Below, one piece after another: positions 27,432 through 35,513 of a stretch of DNA of 64,000 bases; the first letter of the stretch is position 1; the number at the start of each line of letters is the position of its first letter. The translations under genes and the position numbers were made by a program. Under the pieces are notes generated by a model, which was not told the DNA's origin, did not search any database, and saw nothing but the letters and a program-made list of their open reading frames with translations. The stretch is from an uncultured Dorea sp. (GTDB taxonomy: Bacteria > Bacillota > Clostridia > Lachnospirales > Lachnospiraceae), in assembly GCA_910588745.1 (NCBI GenBank), contig CAJURK010000005.1:1-64000 (forward strand). The letters run 5' to 3'.

Positions 27432-27599
27432 TTAACAAAATTCCAAATCAGATACATCAATACTAAAAGTAGATAGCTTTAGTTTTGCAATTTTTATCTG
27501 ATAATCTAATTCTTTGTTTTCGCCGGTTTCATGAGCTTTGATTCTCATTAAATTAACATAATAATCGATAGCGATCTGTTTCTGTTCTTCTAATGTCAT
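27432..27599 (-). CDS. 55-residue hypothetical protein
   Basis: Starts at ATG 27599 (MTLEEQKQIAIDYYVNLMRI) after an AGGTGAT site, and ends with Cys. The sequence is predicted helical and charged, with no membrane segment. A minus-strand promoter, TTGCGC, 17 nt, TATAAT, lies upstream, with its -10 at 27645-27650. It sits on the opposite strand between the two-component genes and the ABC transporter they probably control. I do not recognise it. It might be a small accessory or a lineage-specific protein. The promoter, ribosome binding site and terminator together argue that it is real. Confidence 0.5.
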   Translation of the reverse strand: MTLEEQKQIAIDYYVNLMRIKAHETGENKELDYQIKIAKLKLSTFSIDVSDLEFC

Positions 27600-27703
27600 T
27601 GTATCACCTGCTTTCATTAATCGTATACAAGTTTAGTTACGTTTATTATAAATGTAAATGAGCGACGGCGCAAGTTTTAATTACGTTTCGTTTAGAGCGT
27701 AAA

Positions 27704-27747
27704 TTATCACAGAATTGTGATAATATAGGATTGTGACAGGTTTGTGA
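27704..27747 (+). promoter_or_regulatory. candidate response-regulator operator upstream of the ABC transporter
   Basis: TTATCACA-GAAT-TGTGATAA (27704-27723) is a perfect inverted repeat. TTGTGA recurs in direct orientation at 27715, 27731 and 27742. The cluster lies 47-90 nt before the ATPase ATG, where a promoter should be, and is not needed for coding. Confidence 0.5.
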
Positions 27748-27793
27748 TTTTTGCCTGCTAATATGGAGTTATCAAAGATAAAGGAGGCAGAAA

Positions 27794-28483
27794 ATGGATT
27801 CTTGGATTGTGGAGACGAAAGGTCTCAAAAAGTATTATCAGCTTGGGGAACACACGGTAAAGGCTTTGGACGGCGTGGATTTCCGGGTGAGGGAGCGGGA
27901 ATTTGTTGCAATCATCGGCAAATCAGGAAGCGGGAAAAGTACGCTTCTGCATATGGTAGGAGGCCTGGATACCCCTACGGCAGGAGAGGTAGTCGTTGCG
28001 GGAAAACGCTTGGCGGGTATGGAGAAGGAGGAACTGACGATTTTCAGGCGCAGGAAAGTTGGTTTTGTTTTCCAGAATTATAACCTGGTGCCGGACTTAA
28101 ATATCTATGAAAATATCGTGCTTCCCATGGAACTGGACGGCCGGCGTATTGACAGGAGTTTTGTGGAAGAGATTCTGGAACTGCTGAAATTACAGGAAAA
28201 GAAGGAGGCGCTGCCGGGCGCCCTGTCCGGAGGGCAGCAGCAGAGAGCGGCCATTGCCAGGGCGATCGCTTCTAAACCTGCAATTATTCTCGCCGACGAG
28301 CCTACCGGGAACCTTGATACTTCCACCGGCCATGATGTGCTGGGGCTGCTTAAGATGGCGGCGAATCAGTTTCAGCAGACGATTGTCCTGATTACCCATG
28401 ATAACGATATCGCCCAGATGGCGGATCGGATCGTCCGTATTGAGGACGGCCGTATCGTGAAAGGAAGTGATTCCCATGCTTAG
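27794..28483 (+). CDS. ABC transporter ATP-binding protein (MacB/LolD/BceA type)
   Basis: Nucleotide-binding subunit of 229 residues. Walker A is GKSGSGKS (about 42-49), the Q-loop is FVFQNYNLVPDLN, the signature is LSGGQQQR, Walker B is ILADEPTGNLD and the H-loop is ITHD. The family energises FtsX-fold permeases for mechanotransmission or export of peptides and lipoproteins. AAAGGAGG precedes the ATG. The stop overlaps the permease start by 8 nt, so the two are translationally coupled. Confidence 0.95.
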   Translation: MDSWIVETKGLKKYYQLGEHTVKALDGVDFRVREREFVAIIGKSGSGKSTLLHMVGGLDTPTAGEVVVAGKRLAGMEKEELTIFRRRKVGFVFQNYNLVPDLNIYENIVLPMELDGRRIDRSFVEEILELLKLQEKKEALPGALSGGQQQRAAIARAIASKPAIILADEPTGNLDTSTGHDVLGLLKMAANQFQQTIVLITHDNDIAQMADRIVRIEDGRIVKGSDSHA

Positions 28484-30971
28484 GAACAATAATATGGCCG
28501 TGGTATCCCGGATGGCATGGAAGTCCTTAAGAAGCAGCAGGCGCCGGAGCATTACCATGATACTGGCAGTGCTGCTGTCTTCGTTTCTGTTGTTTAGCGT
28601 ATTTACCGTAGGCATCACTTATTTTGAAATGCAGCGGGTACAGAATATCCGACTTAGCGGCGCGGAGTTTGACGCCATTATGTATGGCGTAACCGGAGAG
28701 CAGATGGAGGTTTTGAAACAGAACCCCGACGTGGAAGAGATTGGCGTTGTCGCCGTATCCGGCTATGTGGAAGAAACGGTTTATGATAAGACGCCGGACG
28801 TGGGGTTGATGTATGCGGATCCCGTTTACTGGAATCAGATGATGGTTCCGGCCAGAGAGTCGGTTATCGGAAGCTATCCGGTTAAAGCGAACGAGGTTAT
28901 GGCGACAAAAGAGGCGCTGGAAGAGTGCGGCTTTTACGGACTGGAGGTGGGGGATGAGTTTACGGTTGTTTACGGCATCCAGGGGGAGATGCGGGAACAG
29001 ACTTTCTGCATTTCCGGTTTCTGGGAGGGATTTGGAGCAAGGAAGGTTTTCTACGTATCAGAAAGTTTCTATAACCAGACGGGATTTCAAGTTTCGGACG
29101 TGTCCTCGGGGCGGTGCTATATAAAGCTTGGAAAGCGGTTGGCGACAAAGGCATATCAGGATGCGTTCATTGATTCTATGAACCTTGCCAAATCCCAGAG
29201 ACTGTTTTTTCAGGTAGATATCGGCTATTCCGTTCAGATTTTTACAGGAATCGTATGCCTGGTTCTGGTGATCTGTTTCTGTGCGTATCTGTTGATCTAT
29301 AATATTATGTATCTGTCCACCGCGGGAAATATCCGGTATTTCGGACTGCTGCAGACCGTTGGTATGACGGGACGGCAGATTTATGGGTGGATGAGATATC
29401 AGATGCTGTTTATAGGGGGAATCGGAATCTCTGGAGGCGTTCTTCTTGGCGGAGGGCTGTCCTTTGTCCTGATTCCGGAGATCGTGAAATCCCTGGGTAT
29501 CCGGGCGGGGAAAGTCGGAGGAATTGACGTCTCTTTCCATCCGGCAGTTTTTTTCCTGACCGTTCTGCTGACCGGGATCACAGTTTTTGCGGCGGGCAGG
29601 AAGCCGGCCAGGATTGCGGTCTTAAGCTCGCCTATGGAAGCGCTTGGATTCCGTCCGGTTTCCGGGATTCGGAAAAACCGCAGGGCGAAAAGGGGAAGGC
29701 TGCTCTGGAGGATGGCGAAAGAGCAGCTTGGAAAGGACAAGAAAAAATCAGCAGTGGTAATCGGTTCCTTGTCAGTCAGCCTGGCGGTATTCTTATGCGT
29801 GGTAACCCTTCTTTCTTCCCAGGGAGCCAGGGAATATTATTTCCATTTCCGTAATTTGGATCTGGTGCTGAACAACGATACCATGAAAAAACCGGAGTTA
29901 GAAGACCATGCGGAGATTTTTGACGAGGCGCTTTTTGACAGGCTGGGCAGGGTCGAAGGGGTTCGGCAAATCGACCCGGTGATCTATACAGAGATTACCG
30001 TTCCCTGGGAGCCGGGGTTTGCCGACCGTTGGATGCGTGAATTTTATGAGACATGGATGGACATCCCCTATGAGGATGAGGTGGAAGAATACAAGGAGTA
30101 CCCTGAAAATTTCGGTTCGGTTCTGGTAGGAATCGGGGATGCGGATTTTCAGGCGCTGAACGAGACCCTGGAGGAACCCGTGTCTGAATCCGAATTTAAA
30201 AAAGGGGAAACCTGCCTGCTGTACCGGAATACCCTGGCCTTTCAAAACGACGACCTTGTGGGGGAGACCGTGACCTGCGCGGCTTACGGAGACAAAGAGC
30301 GCAGCCGCGCCTTTCGGATTGCCGGGCTTACGGACGAGACTGCATACAATGCGCTGGCGACGTATCCCCCAGTTGTGATTGTCAGTGAAAGAACAGTAAG
30401 GGAATTTGCGGAAAAACCGATTGTTTTCAAAATCGGAATCACATATGAAGAAGAATTTGACGAGGAGACAGAAAAAGAGGTGCTTTCTGCAGCAGATGGG
30501 ATTTCCCGGGCCAAAGACTATTCTTATGAATCCAAAATCGAGATGATGAAAACAGTGAAAAAGGCTCAGGGAAATATGATGGAAGTAGGAATCAGCATCG
30601 TTTTGATTCTGGCGCTCATTGGGATTATGAATTATACGAATACCTCCGCAGGCAGTATCCAGAGCCGCAAGCTGGAATTATCAGTGATGGAAAGCATCGG
30701 GATGACGGGAAAACAGATGAAGGGGATGCTGGCGCTGGAAGGTTTGCTCTATGCGGCCGGAGCGTGGTTTGTCACGCTGACAGCCGGGATTGGCGTTACC
30801 TATTATCTGTTTCAGTCGATGAATTACAACGGCGCGGAATTTAAAATCCCGCTGCTGCCGACAGCGGCGGCTGTAATCCTGACCCTGGCGGTCTGCGTGG
30901 GCATACCGCTGATTACCTACCGGCAGATCGAAAAAAGCAGCTCTGTAATAGAGCGGATTAAGGGGATGTAG
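28476..30971 (+). CDS. FtsX-domain ABC transporter permease
   Basis: An 831-residue permease built from two FtsX modules. Segment 1 is near residues 27-50, followed by a large outside domain and three segments (about 260-380). The second half repeats the plan: a segment near 430-450, an outside domain of about 250 residues, and three segments (about 705-820). ATG 28476 is chosen over GTG 28467 because AAGGA lies 10 nt upstream. With its ATPase and the two-component pair it probably handles antimicrobial peptides or envelope stress. The two similar-sized outside domains differ from the classic BceB plan of one large loop, so it may be a related but distinct exporter type. Confidence 0.9.
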   Translation: MLRNNNMAVVSRMAWKSLRSSRRRSITMILAVLLSSFLLFSVFTVGITYFEMQRVQNIRLSGAEFDAIMYGVTGEQMEVLKQNPDVEEIGVVAVSGYVEETVYDKTPDVGLMYADPVYWNQMMVPARESVIGSYPVKANEVMATKEALEECGFYGLEVGDEFTVVYGIQGEMREQTFCISGFWEGFGARKVFYVSESFYNQTGFQVSDVSSGRCYIKLGKRLATKAYQDAFIDSMNLAKSQRLFFQVDIGYSVQIFTGIVCLVLVICFCAYLLIYNIMYLSTAGNIRYFGLLQTVGMTGRQIYGWMRYQMLFIGGIGISGGVLLGGGLSFVLIPEIVKSLGIRAGKVGGIDVSFHPAVFFLTVLLTGITVFAAGRKPARIAVLSSPMEALGFRPVSGIRKNRRAKRGRLLWRMAKEQLGKDKKKSAVVIGSLSVSLAVFLCVVTLLSSQGAREYYFHFRNLDLVLNNDTMKKPELEDHAEIFDEALFDRLGRVEGVRQIDPVIYTEITVPWEPGFADRWMREFYETWMDIPYEDEVEEYKEYPENFGSVLVGIGDADFQALNETLEEPVSESEFKKGETCLLYRNTLAFQNDDLVGETVTCAAYGDKERSRAFRIAGLTDETAYNALATYPPVVIVSERTVREFAEKPIVFKIGITYEEEFDEETEKEVLSAADGISRAKDYSYESKIEMMKTVKKAQGNMMEVGISIVLILALIGIMNYTNTSAGSIQSRKLELSVMESIGMTGKQMKGMLALEGLLYAAGAWFVTLTAGIGVTYYLFQSMNYNGAEFKIPLLPTAAAVILTLAVCVGIPLITYRQIEKSSSVIERIKGM

Positions 30972-31013
30972 TACCTCCTTAGATTTTGGATGATATTTGA
31001 TATCTAATCGAAT

Positions 31014-31059
31014 GGGCTGCCCTTGCTGCACTAAAAATGTCTAGGAATAAGGGCGGCCT
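31014..31059. terminator. possible terminator hairpin after the ABC permease
   Basis: GGGCTGCCCTT (31014-31024) pairs with AAGGGCGGCC (31049-31058) with one G-U pair. No good T run follows on the plus strand, so it may instead be a simple structured spacer. Confidence 0.35.
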
Positions 31060-31075
31060 CACACAGCGGCTTCTT

Positions 31076-31333
31076 TTATGACGTTTCTTCTTTTCCATCA
31101 ATGAGATAATCGTAAGAAACCTGAAAAATCTCAGAGAGAGCCTTTAGTTCTACATCTGTCACATATCGCTTGTTTGTTTCAATTCTGGTAATCACATTTT
31201 TATCCATATCATATCCTTTCAACTGAAGCTGATAAGCTAAGAGCCGCTGGGACATATTGTGCCGGCGGCGAAGCTTGACGAGCCTTTGGCTGATCAGATT
31301 TTTCTCCCCGTTGGGTGTTTTCGGTTTCGGCAT
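31076..31333 (-). CDS. XRE-family helix-turn-helix regulator
   Basis: A small DNA-binding protein of 85 residues. The helix-turn-helix is seen in ISQRLVKLRRRHNMSQRLLA, followed by YDMDKNVITRIETNKRYVTDVELKALSEIFQVSYDYLI, the usual Cro/C1-type order. A lysine/proline-rich N-terminus precedes it. ATG 31333 has AGGAGGGA upstream. It is divergent from the next gene, with a 14-bp inverted repeat in between that could be its operator. Confidence 0.88.
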   Translation of the reverse strand: MPKPKTPNGEKNLISQRLVKLRRRHNMSQRLLAYQLQLKGYDMDKNVITRIETNKRYVTDVELKALSEIFQVSYDYLIDGKEETS

Positions 31334-31366
31334 ATCTCTAATCCCTCCTGCAAATAGTATGAACAG

Positions 31367-31444
31367 GCTTGTCTCATTTTTTGCACTTTTCTATTGATTT
31401 TATATGGGATTAGGAATACAATCGGTTGTAAAAGTGAGACAAGC
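31367..31444. promoter_or_regulatory. inverted repeat spanning a divergent control region
   Basis: GCTTGTCTCATTTT (31367-31380) and its near reverse complement at 31430-31444 (one mismatch) flank the promoter at 31394-31422, a suitable site for autoregulation by the XRE protein. Confidence 0.4.
31394..31422 (+). promoter_or_regulatory. predicted promoter for the 31564 gene
   Basis: TTGATT (31394-31399), 17-nt spacer, TACAAT (31417-31422), inside the inverted repeat described for 31367-31444. Confidence 0.5.
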
Positions 31445-31563
31445 AAGGCCGTCCAAAACTAATACAACAGAATAGATTGAAGAAAGAACGGAGAGCCTAT
31501 AGATAAGCAAAAAGTGAAATCCGGCAGTGTAATAAGGAATTATTTGTATGAAAGGTGATGATT

Positions 31564-31965
31564 ATGCGTCAGAGGGATATAGAGAGGTTTGCTTTTTTGT
31601 ATCTTTGCGGAAAGCACGACAGAGACATTTTGCTGGGAAAAGAAAAAATGACGTTTTCTGATTTGGTCAGGCTGATTTATATTACGGATTTCCTTGGTTT
31701 AAAACGTTTGAATATTGATATCTGGAATGATTATGAAGAGCAGTTTCGGGAGCATTTTCAAAGGTTGGAACAGTTATATGATGAAAGCTGCAGCATCGTT
31801 TCCTGGGACAAAACCGAAGCGGATTTATATTTGCAGGAAAAGTGGGTGAAAGATTTTTGCAGTAACGTACCGGATCGGAGGAGCAGGAAGGAACTGGAAA
31901 AAATGGTAAGGAAGATTTACAAAGAAGCAGGGATGGAGAACTCGGAAGAGACAGATATCACTTAG
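31564..31965 (+). CDS. 133-residue hypothetical protein
   Basis: Starts MRQRDIERFAFLYLCGKHDR at ATG 31564, preceded by AAAGGTGAT with good spacing; a GTG three codons upstream is also in frame. The sequence is charged and rich in aromatic residues, with no membrane segment or motif I can name. It ends with a Lys/Glu-rich helix (SRKELEKMVRKIYKEAGMEN). It overlaps the 3' end of the convergent CYTH gene by 8 nt. It is divergent from the XRE gene and may be controlled by it. I do not assign a function. Confidence 0.7.
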   Translation: MRQRDIERFAFLYLCGKHDRDILLGKEKMTFSDLVRLIYITDFLGLKRLNIDIWNDYEEQFREHFQRLEQLYDESCSIVSWDKTEADLYLQEKWVKDFCSNVPDRRSRKELEKMVRKIYKEAGMENSEETDIT

Positions 31966-32413
31966 GCCTGTATTCCCTGCTTAAAGTACTATTATGATAT
32001 TGGGAGGAGAATGTAACGTCTTTGCCGAACCATTCCGGCGGAATGAAGGCGTTTGCTTTCTCCTCATCCGGAAATTCAACCTCTGCCAAAACTAACGGTT
32101 TCAAATCACCGTGAAAGATATCCAGTTCAATGGTAAGGCTTTCCCCCAGCGGAATCTCATACCGCGTCTTAGCGATTAAGCGGCCGTCAATTTTCTCCTT
32201 AAGATGCGCGTAAGCTTCTCTTGTCAAAGGCAGATTATATTCCTCCCGGGACAAAAACCCCTTAGATTTATAAGTCAGTTCATATTTGTCGTTGTCCCTG
32301 CGGATACGCACGACAGGCTCCGTACACAAATACCCCTGCTCAATATCCCTGGTTCTTACAATATTCAGTTCCTCCGGTATCCGGTTAATCAAATACTTAC
32401 GCTCAATTTCCAT
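31958..32413 (-). CDS. CYTH-domain protein (triphosphate tunnel metalloenzyme)
   Basis: A 151-residue CYTH protein. It starts with the ExExK-type motif EIERKYL (2-8), and has basic residues from alternating strands: VVRIRRDNDKYELTYKSKG, RLIAKTRYEIPL, and acidic residues in TIELDIFHGDLKPLVLAEVEF. Such tunnel enzymes hydrolyse inorganic triphosphate, thiamine triphosphate or related substrates; the substrate here is not predictable. AAGGAG precedes ATG 32413. It is divergent from the DJ-1 gene, with a palindrome in the shared control region. Confidence 0.85.
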   Translation of the reverse strand: MEIERKYLINRIPEELNIVRTRDIEQGYLCTEPVVRIRRDNDKYELTYKSKGFLSREEYNLPLTREAYAHLKEKIDGRLIAKTRYEIPLGESLTIELDIFHGDLKPLVLAEVEFPDEEKANAFIPPEWFGKDVTFSSQYHNSTLSREYRPK

Positions 32414-32467
32414 CTGAAATCTCCTTATTTATTTTATCTACCTGTTGAAACAAACTCTTTATTTTTA

Positions 32468-32494
32468 ATATTTGCGCCCTGAGCGTGCAAATAT
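32468..32494. promoter_or_regulatory. palindrome in the divergent CYTH / DJ-1 control region
   Basis: ATATTTGC (32468-32475) and GCAAATAT (32487-32494) are perfect inverted arms 11 nt apart. A third GTGCAAAT copy lies at 32559-32566, next to the DJ-1 start. Confidence 0.4.
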
Positions 32495-32519
32495 ATACAA
32501 CCTAAGTGTACACTAACAA

Positions 32520-32548
32520 TTGCATTTTTGGTAGTGGTTTGCTAAAAT
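32520..32548 (+). promoter_or_regulatory. predicted promoter for the DJ-1 family gene
   Basis: TTGCAT (32520-32525), 17-nt spacer, TAAAAT (32543-32548), 38 nt before the ATG. Confidence 0.65.
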
Positions 32549-32586
32549 TATTACAAATGTGCAAATTTTAATAATGGAGGATTACA

Positions 32587-33135
32587 ATGAAGAGAGTAGC
32601 GGTTCTTTTGGCGGACGGATTTGAAGAGATTGAAGGTCTTACTGTTGTAGATATACTCAGAAGGGCGAGCATCTATGTGGATACTGTTTCGATAACGGAA
32701 GACTATATGATTCACGGCGCGCATGGGATCCATGTGCAGACGGAGGATCTGTTTGAGGAAGTCGATTTTACGGAATTTGATATGGTGGTGCTTCCGGGCG
32801 GGATGCCGGGAACTAAGAATCTGAACGAGCATGCGGGCGTTAAGCGCGTAGTAAGGGATTTTGCAGAGCGCGGAAAATATGTGGGGGCAATCTGTGCGGC
32901 TCCAAGTATCTTAGGAGGCCTCGGCTTGCTGAAAGGAAAGAGAGCCGCCTGCTATCCTTCCGTAGAAGACAAGCTGTCCGGCGCGGTTATCATGAAAGCG
33001 CCTGTGGTTCAGGACGGCAATATTATTACAAGCCGGGGAATGGGAACGGCCATTGATTTTGCGCTGAAGCTGACAGAAGTCCTGACAGACAGAGCAAAAG
33101 CAGAAGAGATTGCGGCGTCGATCCTTTATGGATAG
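32587..33135 (+). CDS. DJ-1/PfpI family protein
   Basis: A 182-residue member of the DJ-1/PfpI superfamily, close in pattern to YajL/DJ-1. The N-terminal acidic residue is in DGFEEIEGLTVVDILRR, and the nucleophile-elbow Cys is in VGAICAAPSILGGLGLL. VVLPGGMPGT and ITSRGMGTAIDFAL complete the fold. Roles reported for the family include chaperone, glyoxalase/deglycase and oxidative stress protection; the exact activity is not predictable. GGAGG precedes the ATG. It is a single gene with its own promoter. Confidence 0.9.
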   Translation: MKRVAVLLADGFEEIEGLTVVDILRRASIYVDTVSITEDYMIHGAHGIHVQTEDLFEEVDFTEFDMVVLPGGMPGTKNLNEHAGVKRVVRDFAERGKYVGAICAAPSILGGLGLLKGKRAACYPSVEDKLSGAVIMKAPVVQDGNIITSRGMGTAIDFALKLTEVLTDRAKAEEIAASILYG

Positions 33136-33227
33136 GGTTTGCCGCCGCTCGGCGGAAGTGGCGCCGCATTCCGCCTATCCGCGAAGCGAATTTTAAATGG
33201 ATTTGCGAAAGTTGCTGGGAACAGAGT

Positions 33228-33237
33228 GAACAGTAAC
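33228..33237 (+). repeat. copy 2 of dispersed intergenic motif GAACAGTAAC
   Basis: Lies in the 290-nt gap before tig, in the context AGAGTGAACAGTAACGA. GCGAAGCG-rich sequence lies about 40 nt upstream, as at the other copies. Confidence 0.5.
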
Positions 33238-33276
33238 GATTTTTATAAAACATGTATAAAAAGATAAAAGTTAGTC

Positions 33277-33305
33277 TGGTCAAGTGAAAAGGTTTGTGTT
33301 ATACT
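33277..33305 (+). promoter_or_regulatory. predicted promoter for tig
   Basis: TGGTCA (33277-33282), 17-nt spacer, TATACT (33300-33305). A leader of about 115 nt follows; it includes a small CTGTTCTTCC/GAGGAACAG hairpin. Confidence 0.5.
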
Positions 33306-33425
33306 TGTAAAACGAGTGTAATGAATGCGGTCTGCCTTTGGCAGCCCTCTTTGCATGCAGATGTGTAAGTAGACTGTCTGTTCTTCCGCTGTCGAGGAAC
33401 AGGGTGATAATAGGAGGAAATAGTA

Positions 33426-34712
33426 ATGAGTTTACAGGTGGAAAAATTAGAGAAAAACATGGCGAAACTTACGATTGAAGTTCCCGCCGGTGATTTTGAA
33501 AAAGCGCTTCAGAGCGCTTACAATAAACAGAAGAAGAATATCAGCGTTCCGGGTTTTAGAAAGGGAAAAGTACCTCGTCAGATGGTGGAAAAGATGTACG
33601 GGCCGGAGATTTTTTATGATGACGCGGCTAATGAACTGATTCCGACGGCATATGAGGAAGAACTGAAAGGTCTGGAGCTTGAGATCGTGTCGCGTCCGGT
33701 GATTGATATTGAGCAGATTCAGAAAGGCGAGGCGTTTATCTTTACCGCGGAGGTTGCCTTAAAGCCGGAAGTTACACTGGGCGAGTACAAGGGGCTGGAA
33801 GTCGATGCGGTTTCTGTTGAGGTTACTCCGGAAGAAGTGGAAGAGAAGATAAAGGAAGAGGCGGAGAAGAATGCAAGAACCATAACCGTAGAAGACCGCG
33901 GCGTTCAGGACGGCGACGATGTTATCCTGGATTTTGAGGGATTTGTTGCCGGAGAGGCGTTTGAGGGCGGCAAGGGCGAGAACTATCCTCTGACGATTGG
34001 TTCCGGTTCTTTTATTCCGGGATTTGAGGAGCAGCTGATAGGCGCTGAGGCAGAAAAAGAGCTGGAAGTAAACGTTACGTTCCCGGAGGATTATCACGCA
34101 GAGGAACTGAAAGGAAAAGAAGCCGTATTCAAGTGTACCATACACGAGATTAAGACTAAGGAGATTCCGGAGATCGATGATGAATTTGCATCCGAGGTTT
34201 CAGGATTTGATACGTTAGACGAGTACAAAGAAGATATTGCCGCAAAGCTGAAAGAACAGAAGGAAAAGGACGCAAGAGAACAGAAAGAAGATCAGGCAGT
34301 AGAGAAAGCAGTTGCCAATGCGTCTATGGAGATTCCGGACGCGATGATTGACGAGCAGGTTCGGATGATGGTGAATGAATTTTCACAGAATCTGCAGTAC
34401 CAGGGACTTAGCCTTGAGCAGTACGGCCAGATTACCGGTATGACCAAAGAAAAGATGGAAGAGGAGATGCGTCCGCAGGCGGTGAAGCGCATCGAGAGCC
34501 GTCTGGTTCTGGAGGCTATCGTTAAGGCTGAGAACATTGAGGTTTCTGAGGAGAAGCTTGACGAAGAAATTGCTAAGATGGCGGAGAATTACCGCATGGA
34601 AGCAGATAAACTGAAAGACCTGATGGGCGAGGAAGAGCTGAAACATGTGAAGACAGATATCGCCGTACAGGAGGCTATAACGCTGCTGGCAGATCAGGCA
34701 GCGGAGAAATAA
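33426..34712 (+). CDS. tig: trigger factor
   Basis: Ribosome-bound chaperone with peptidyl-prolyl isomerase activity, 428 residues. The N-terminal ribosome-binding tail has the signature GFRKGKVPRQMVEKMYG (about 40-56). The FKBP-type middle domain shows VQDGDDVILDFEGFVAGEAFEGGKG and FIPGFEEQLIGAE. The C-terminal helical chaperone domain is rich in Lys and Glu. AGGAGG precedes the ATG. It begins the tig-clpP-clpX-lon-engB series, a common Firmicutes arrangement that places folding, degradation and ribosome assembly together. Confidence 0.97.
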   Translation: MSLQVEKLEKNMAKLTIEVPAGDFEKALQSAYNKQKKNISVPGFRKGKVPRQMVEKMYGPEIFYDDAANELIPTAYEEELKGLELEIVSRPVIDIEQIQKGEAFIFTAEVALKPEVTLGEYKGLEVDAVSVEVTPEEVEEKIKEEAEKNARTITVEDRGVQDGDDVILDFEGFVAGEAFEGGKGENYPLTIGSGSFIPGFEEQLIGAEAEKELEVNVTFPEDYHAEELKGKEAVFKCTIHEIKTKEIPEIDDEFASEVSGFDTLDEYKEDIAAKLKEQKEKDAREQKEDQAVEKAVANASMEIPDAMIDEQVRMMVNEFSQNLQYQGLSLEQYGQITGMTKEKMEEEMRPQAVKRIESRLVLEAIVKAENIEVSEEKLDEEIAKMAENYRMEADKLKDLMGEEELKHVKTDIAVQEAITLLADQAAEK

Positions 34713-34743
34713 TTATTAGAAAAGCAGAGCAGGAGGCGTTTAC

Positions 34744-35328
34744 ATGAGTTTAGTACCTTATGTCATTGAACAGACAAGCCGGGGAGAACGTTCCTATGAC
34801 ATTTATTCCAGATTGTTAAAGGATCGGATTATTTTCCTGGGGGAAGAAGTTTCGGATGTGGCTGCAAATATTATTGTTGCTCAGTTACTGTTTCTTGAAG
34901 CAGAGGATCCGGAGAAAGACATCCATCTGTACATTAACAGCCCGGGAGGTTCTGTAACCGCGGGTCTTGCGATTTATGATACGATGCAGTATATTAAGTG
35001 CGACGTGGCTACGTACTGCATGGGCATGGCGGCGAGTATGGGTTCGTTCCTCCTTTCAGGCGGGAAGAAGGGCAAGCGTTTTGCGATGCCGAATTCGGAG
35101 ATTATGATTCACCAGCCTTCCGGCGGCGCCAGAGGACAGGCGACAGAGATTCAGATTGCCGCGGAACATATTTTGCGGACTCGTACCAGATTGAACCAGA
35201 TTCTTTCTGAGAATACAGGGCAGCCGTTGGATGTTATCCGTATTGATACGGAACGCGATAATTTTATGACTGCAGAAGAGGCGAAGGAGTACGGTTTGAT
35301 CGACGAGGTAATTACAAACCGTAAATAA
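34744..35328 (+). CDS. clpP: ATP-dependent Clp protease proteolytic subunit
   Basis: Serine protease that forms the 14-mer chamber fed by ClpX or other Clp ATPases. It is 194 residues with the catalytic Ser in GMAASMGSFLLSGG, His in MIHQPSGGARGQA and Asp in RDNFMTAEEAKEYG. The N-terminus LVPYVIEQTSRGERSYDIYS is standard. AGGAGG precedes the ATG, 31 nt after tig. The 185-nt gap before clpX holds a short repeat motif. Confidence 0.97.
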   Translation: MSLVPYVIEQTSRGERSYDIYSRLLKDRIIFLGEEVSDVAANIIVAQLLFLEAEDPEKDIHLYINSPGGSVTAGLAIYDTMQYIKCDVATYCMGMAASMGSFLLSGGKKGKRFAMPNSEIMIHQPSGGARGQATEIQIAAEHILRTRTRLNQILSENTGQPLDVIRIDTERDNFMTAEEAKEYGLIDEVITNRK

Positions 35329-35460
35329 GCACTTTGTGCATAGGGCGCAGCACGCATAGCGGGCTGCGCCGTGTGAGTTCATTTCATAGAATGCGCAGGA
35401 CAATAGCTGCGCTGGGAAAATATTTAACGGGAAGGCGTAGGAAGTCGCTGTGAGCGAAGT

Positions 35461-35470
35461 GAACAGTAAC
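35461..35470 (+). repeat. copy 3 of dispersed intergenic motif GAACAGTAAC
   Basis: Lies between clpP and clpX in the context GTGAGCGAAGTGAACAGTAACC, flanked by imperfect inverted GGAAG/CTTCC sequence (about 35440-35489). Confidence 0.5.
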
Positions 35471-35513
35471 CGTATGAGACGCGCTTCCGTTCTAAATTTG
35501 AGAGGAGAAAATA

